Source of the DNA: Paulinella micropora
Lineage: Eukaryota; Cercozoa; Imbricatea; Euglyphida
Reading direction: 5' to 3'
Assembly: GCA_009731375.1 (NCBI GenBank)
Contig: BJOX01000147.1
Coordinates: 680,365-744,364, forward strand
Length of the DNA stretch: 64,000 nucleotides
Shown: positions 1 through 64,000 of the stretch, in pieces
How the letters are laid out: each line of letters opens with the position of its first letter
Position numbering within the stretch: the stretch's first letter is position 1
Made by a program: the position numbers and the translations under genes
The notes under the pieces: generated by a model
Database searches by the model: none
The model's input: the letters and a program-made list of their open reading frames with translations, nothing else
What the model was told of the DNA's origin: nothing

Positions 1-37
<37 letters not shown>

Positions 38-42
38 CATTA

Positions 43-106
<64 letters not shown>

Positions 107-111
107 CATTA
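1..111. repeat. (TTA)n microsatellite
   Basis: Almost pure TTA/ATT triplets with a few TCA and GTT interruptions, at the window edge. Confidence 0.95.
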
Positions 112-380
112 TTAGACACCGTGATAGCCCAGTGGTCAAGTTCTACCATCTGGGTCCTGTCGCCAGTTCGATTCCCGTCGGTGCCACCAGTATTTCATTG
201 AACATACCGCTCCGTCTGGACCAGTATTTTCATTGAACATACCGGTCCGTCTGGAAGTGTTGGAACTGCCCTTGCGGGGGTGTCATTAGAGCCTATCGTC
301 AATTCTTCGTACTCCCCTCACGGGTGAGACGATGGAGGCGCATGTGCAGATTTGCATCAGCTATTGACAGAGAAGCACTA
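112..380 (+). mobile_element. tRNA-derived SINE
   Basis: The head resembles a tRNA gene: an A-box-like TAGCCCAGTGGTCAAG followed by a B box, GTTCGATTCCC, at the normal spacing, then GGTGCCACCAG. The body runs to about 380 and ends in a TTA/ATT-rich tail. A (TTA)n array precedes it. This is the usual layout of a SINE transcribed by RNA polymerase III. Confidence 0.7.
120..188 (+). promoter_or_regulatory. Internal Pol III promoter of the SINE (A and B boxes)
   Basis: A box near 125-140 and B box GTTCGATTCCC near 167-177. A true tRNA gene is unlikely because the acceptor and anticodon stems do not pair cleanly by eye and a SINE body follows. Confidence 0.5.
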
Positions 381-637
381 TTATTATTATCATTATTATT
401 ATTGTTGTTGTTGTTGTTTTTTTTTTAAAACTTAGGTGTATTTCTTCACTCATGTGATGTGTAGGTTGTGAATGTCATTATGATTTTTTACCTTCACAGC
501 CCTTACTGTTGGACTCAGGGGTATGTCTCATCAATCGTATGCATGCATATCTTGTGTGCATGCTATGCATATGTTACGTGTAAACATCATAGACTGAGGG
601 TGTGTGTGAGAGTGTGTGTGTGTGTGTGTGTGCAGAC

Positions 638-709
638 TAATGCATTCACAAATCTGCCGGGTCTTACGGATATGAAAAGTGCTAACATTTCCGGGAAAGT
701 GCCGGATTT
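638..709 (-). CDS. Possible further receptor exon
   Basis: Acceptor GAACAG and donor GCATTA|GTCTGC, 24 open codons including FPEMLALFISVRPGRFVNA, phase 0-0. The plus strand is also open here with plausible splice sites, so the strand is not certain. Confidence 0.25.
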
Positions 710-885
710 CTGTTCAGATGGTGTGTGTGTGTGTGTGTGTGTGTTTGTGTATGTGTGTGTGTGTGTGAGAGAGAGTGTGCGTCGTAACGCATGCATATTA
801 TCCGTGTATGTTATGCATGTTTTGGTGTGCTTGATATCAGATCGTCTCACACACCTTCACGACTCTTGCTCTTCGAATCCCTGTC

Positions 886-990
886 CCTAACCCTAACCCT
901 AACCCTAAACCCTAAACCCTAATCCTAACCCTAACTAACCTGACATCTCAATTGAAGTTAGGGTTAGGGTCAGAGTTAGGGTTATGTTGT
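886..990. repeat. Interstitial telomere-like repeats, inverted
   Basis: CCCTAA and CCCTAAA units followed about 40 bases later by TTAGGG units in the opposite sense, forming a small inverted pair. Confidence 0.8.
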
Positions 991-1008
991 CAGGTAAGTC
1001 TCACATAC

Positions 1009-1034
1009 CTTCATGGCTCTTGCTCTTGAACTCC
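1009..1034 (-). CDS. Possible further receptor exon
   Basis: Acceptor GAACAG and donor GAAG|GTATGT. In the phase left by exon 55 it would encode SSRARAMK. A copy of its 3' edge and donor at 845-880 follows the same pattern as the firm exons. Other acceptors are possible. Confidence 0.3.
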
Positions 1035-1139
1035 CTGTTCTTCGACTCAGGGGTCTGTCTCACCTCAGGGGTGCTTGAGCCTTGCCAAGGACATGGGACA
1101 ACACGTACAGTACATACATAATGTTCTTTCAATCAAGGG

Positions 1140-1203
<64 letters not shown>

Positions 1204-1205
1204 CA
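1140..1205. repeat. (ATGTAT)n array
   Basis: About ten perfect hexamers. The same unit recurs at 7.6-7.9, 23.0, 36.3 and 57.5 kb. Confidence 0.9.
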
Positions 1206-1419
1206 TGTGTCGCAGGTCGGGAACGTTGCCCCGTACCAATCCCACGGGATATACATACATACAACACATACACCACTTACATCTATACATGCATACATGC
1301 GGGTGCCTCTTGCCGATTCCTTAGCCATACATACATACAACACACAACACATGCATACATGACATCACATACCGTACATACAAATGTCGTCAATACATAT
1401 GCATGCTCTTGTCTTCGCG

Positions 1420-1800
<381 letters not shown>

Positions 1801-1814
1801 AAAGGGAGAGAGAC

Positions 1815-61606
<59,792 letters not shown>

Positions 61607-61607
61607 C

Positions 61608-61610
<3 letters not shown>

Positions 61611-61678
<68 letters not shown>

Positions 61679-61783
61679 GTAGATAGGTGGATAGATGGAT
61701 GATGATATCATACAATTGTGTGTATGTATGTAATGTGTGTAATGTATGTATGTAATGTATGTATGTTATGTATGTATGTTATG

Positions 61784-61872
<89 letters not shown>

Positions 61873-62210
61873 GGATAGATGACATCATACGTGTGTGTAT
61901 GTATGTAATGTATGTAATGTATGTATGTTATGTATTTTTCTTGGTTCACAGCGAGCGCCTCCGCCCGAGCGGACATCAACCTGTATGTAATATATGTGTG
62001 TATGTATATAATGTATGTAATGTATGTAATGCATGTAATGTATGTTTGTCTTTTTCTTGGCCAGAGCGAAAATCAACCTGTGTGTGTGTATGTATGTCTG
62101 TATGTATGAGTTGTGTATTATGTAATGTATGTTATGTATGTATGTTATGTCTTTTTCTTGCTTCACAGTGAGCGCCTCCGACAGAGCAAAAATCAACCTG
62201 TTTACATAAC
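61611..62210 (-). repeat. GATA/ATGT arrays with three exon 1 acceptor-edge copies
   Basis: VDVRSGGGARCEPRK at 61936-61981, a shortened VDFRSGQEK at 62050-62078 and VDFCSVGGAHCEARK at 62152-62198, each after CAG. Confidence 0.85.
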
Positions 62211-62214
62211 ATAA

Positions 62215-62974
62215 ATACATAACATATATAACATACATACATAACATACATACATAACGTACATACATAACGTACATACATAACGTACGTAACATAACAT
62301 ACATGCATAACACACATACATAACATACATACATATGGTACATACTTACATAACATACATACCTAAAAAACATACCTAACGCACATAGCATAACCTACAT
62401 ACATAACATACATACATAACATACATACAATACATACACACACACACGCATATATATATATATGTATATGTATATATATTATATTATATAAATATATATA
62501 ATATAATATAATATTATATATATACATATATATATAATAAATATATATATATATGTATGTATATACAGACATACACAACGTATGTTATATATGTATGTTA
62601 TGTATGTATGTTATGTATGTATGTTATGTATGTTATGCATGGATGTTGTGTTACATATGGATGTATGTATGGATGCTACGTATGTTACGTATGAATGCAT
62701 GCATGCATATGCATGTACGTCTGTATGTATGTATGTATGTATGTATGTATGTATGTATGTATGTATGTGATGTATGTGATGTATGACGTATGTATGCATG
62801 TATGTATGTGATGTATGTGATGTACGTGATGTATGTATGTATGTATGTATGTATGTATGCATGTATGTTATGTATTCTACCTACCTACCTCCTCCCTCCC
62901 TCCCTCTCTCCCTCCCTCTCTCCCTCCCTCCCACCTACCGACCTACCGACCTACCTACCTACCTACCTACCTAC

Positions 62975-63045
<71 letters not shown>
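62215..63045. repeat. ACAT/ATGT, (TA)n, (CCCT)n and (ATCT)n arrays
   Basis: No unique sequence seen. Confidence 0.9.
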
Positions 63046-63047
<2 letters not shown>

Positions 63048-63498
63048 CCTGGAGACGGTCTCTGCCACTGGCAACTCAGCCTAGGGTTCAGATCTAACTA
63101 TCTCCTACAATGACGATTTTGTGTCCGCCGTTAATCGCGCGCAGCGCAAGGGCTAAACAGGCAACCAACTCCTGACCATGGCTGATGAAGTCGGGGCGTG
63201 ATGCAAAGGGTTGATGAAGTCGGGGTTGTAGAAGGTAACTCACAACGAGCGTGAACTCCTGAAACCTCGACTTGCTTGTGGCATCATCTCCTTAGGGCAC
63301 ACGCTCCTGGGGAGTGTTCTAGTGTTGTCCCGTATAGTTCAAAAGGGCTCGGCTACCTTTCGGCTTGAACTGGGCACAGACACCAACCACAGCGAGACAG
63401 TGGTTGGTGTGCAGCTTGGCCGGTGCTGAAAGTTCTTGTCCGGGGGTAGTATAGGAGGCCATGGCTTTTCAAGCTAAGCCACGCCCATAGATTAAACA

Positions 63499-63500
<2 letters not shown>
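63046..63500 (+). mobile_element. Unclassified dispersed element ending AAACAT(ATCT)n
   Basis: About 450 bp of unique GC-balanced sequence with no long ORF. A hairpin pairs CAAGCCGAAAGG/CCTTTCGGCTTG-like bases around 63350 and the CACCAACCAC/GTGGTTGGTG pair at 63380-63410. Its end CATAGATTAAACAT then (ATCT)n resembles element C. Confidence 0.5.
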
Positions 63501-63548
<48 letters not shown>

Positions 63549-63565
63549 GCTAGCTAGCTAGCTAG

Positions 63566-63627
<62 letters not shown>

Positions 63628-63697
63628 GCCTGCCTGCCTGCCTGTCTATCTGTCTGTCTGTCTACCTACCTACCTACCTACCTACCTACCTACCTAC

Positions 63698-63765
<68 letters not shown>

Positions 63766-63907
63766 GTGTACCACACACGTCGGTGCTGACCTACCTACCG
63801 ACCTACCTACCTACCTACCTACCGACCTACCTACCTACCTACCTATCTACCTACCTGCCTAGCTACCTACCTATCTATCCATCTATCTATCTATCTATAT
63901 ATCTATG

Positions 63908-63974
<67 letters not shown>

Positions 63975-64000
63975 ATCTATCTATCTATCTATCATCTATC
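63501..64000. repeat. (ATCT)n/(ACCT)n/(AGCT)n array
   Basis: Runs to the window end, with a CACACACGTCGGTGCTGACC patch at 63771-63790. Confidence 0.95.

Noticed and set aside
118-190. Functional tRNA gene
   Set aside because: A and B boxes are present but no clean cloverleaf is seen and a SINE body with ATT tail follows.

Overview
This is eukaryotic DNA dominated by simple repeats: GATA/ATCT, ACAT/ATGT, GA, CA, AAT, ACCT and other arrays, plus several N gaps. Most long open frames are translated microsatellite ([20 protein letters not shown] and similar). Reading the minus strand between the arrays reveals one very large split gene. I traced 55 short exons (29-266 bp) from about 61.6 kb down to 1.8 kb. 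They total about 4.27 kb of coding sequence, roughly 7% of the span. Acceptor AG, donor GT (one GC) and reading phase agree from exon to exon, apart from one single-base frameshift in exon 21. Both ends of the gene lie outside the window or are unresolved.

The protein (about 1,424 residues visible) appears to be a cell-surface receptor. From the N-terminal side it has: a Cys-rich region with two CDCxCGxxDPDC motifs (61.6-41.3 kb); a PhnD-like type II periplasmic-binding-protein domain, PBP1 (40.1-31.5 kb); GCC2/GCC3 (ephrin-receptor-like) Cys repeats (30.0-28.3 kb); a second PhnD-like domain, PBP2 (27.9-23.5 kb); more GCC2/GCC3 (23.5-23.1 kb); a class C (GABA-B-like) seven-helix domain (22.6-13.4 kb); and a polar Ser/Asn/Pro-rich tail (12.5 kb to about 1.8 kb). 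Familiar class C receptors use type I Venus-flytrap domains, so two type II domains on a class C 7TM core is the most interesting biological feature here.

The second striking feature is how the introns are built. Many exons have partial copies of their own edge in the neighbouring intron. The 5' edge with its acceptor is copied in the upstream intron, and the 3' edge with its donor in the downstream intron, each fused to microsatellite. The largest array has ten copies including the real exon (34.3-32.6 kb).

Other content: a 546-bp satellite-like repeat in both orientations (18.9-19.5 and 50.2-61.0 kb), a second repeat family (33.0, 41.5 and 49.9 kb), elements ending in AAACAT(ATCT)n (5.5, 37.0 and 63.3 kb), two elements with terminal inverted repeats in introns, four copies of a short palindromic element, a tRNA-derived SINE at the left edge, and telomere-like TTAGGG tracts. 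I cannot name the organism. The receptor type and intron style suggest a repeat-rich protist or alga more than an animal, but that is inference. All exon calls were made by eye, without transcripts or searches.
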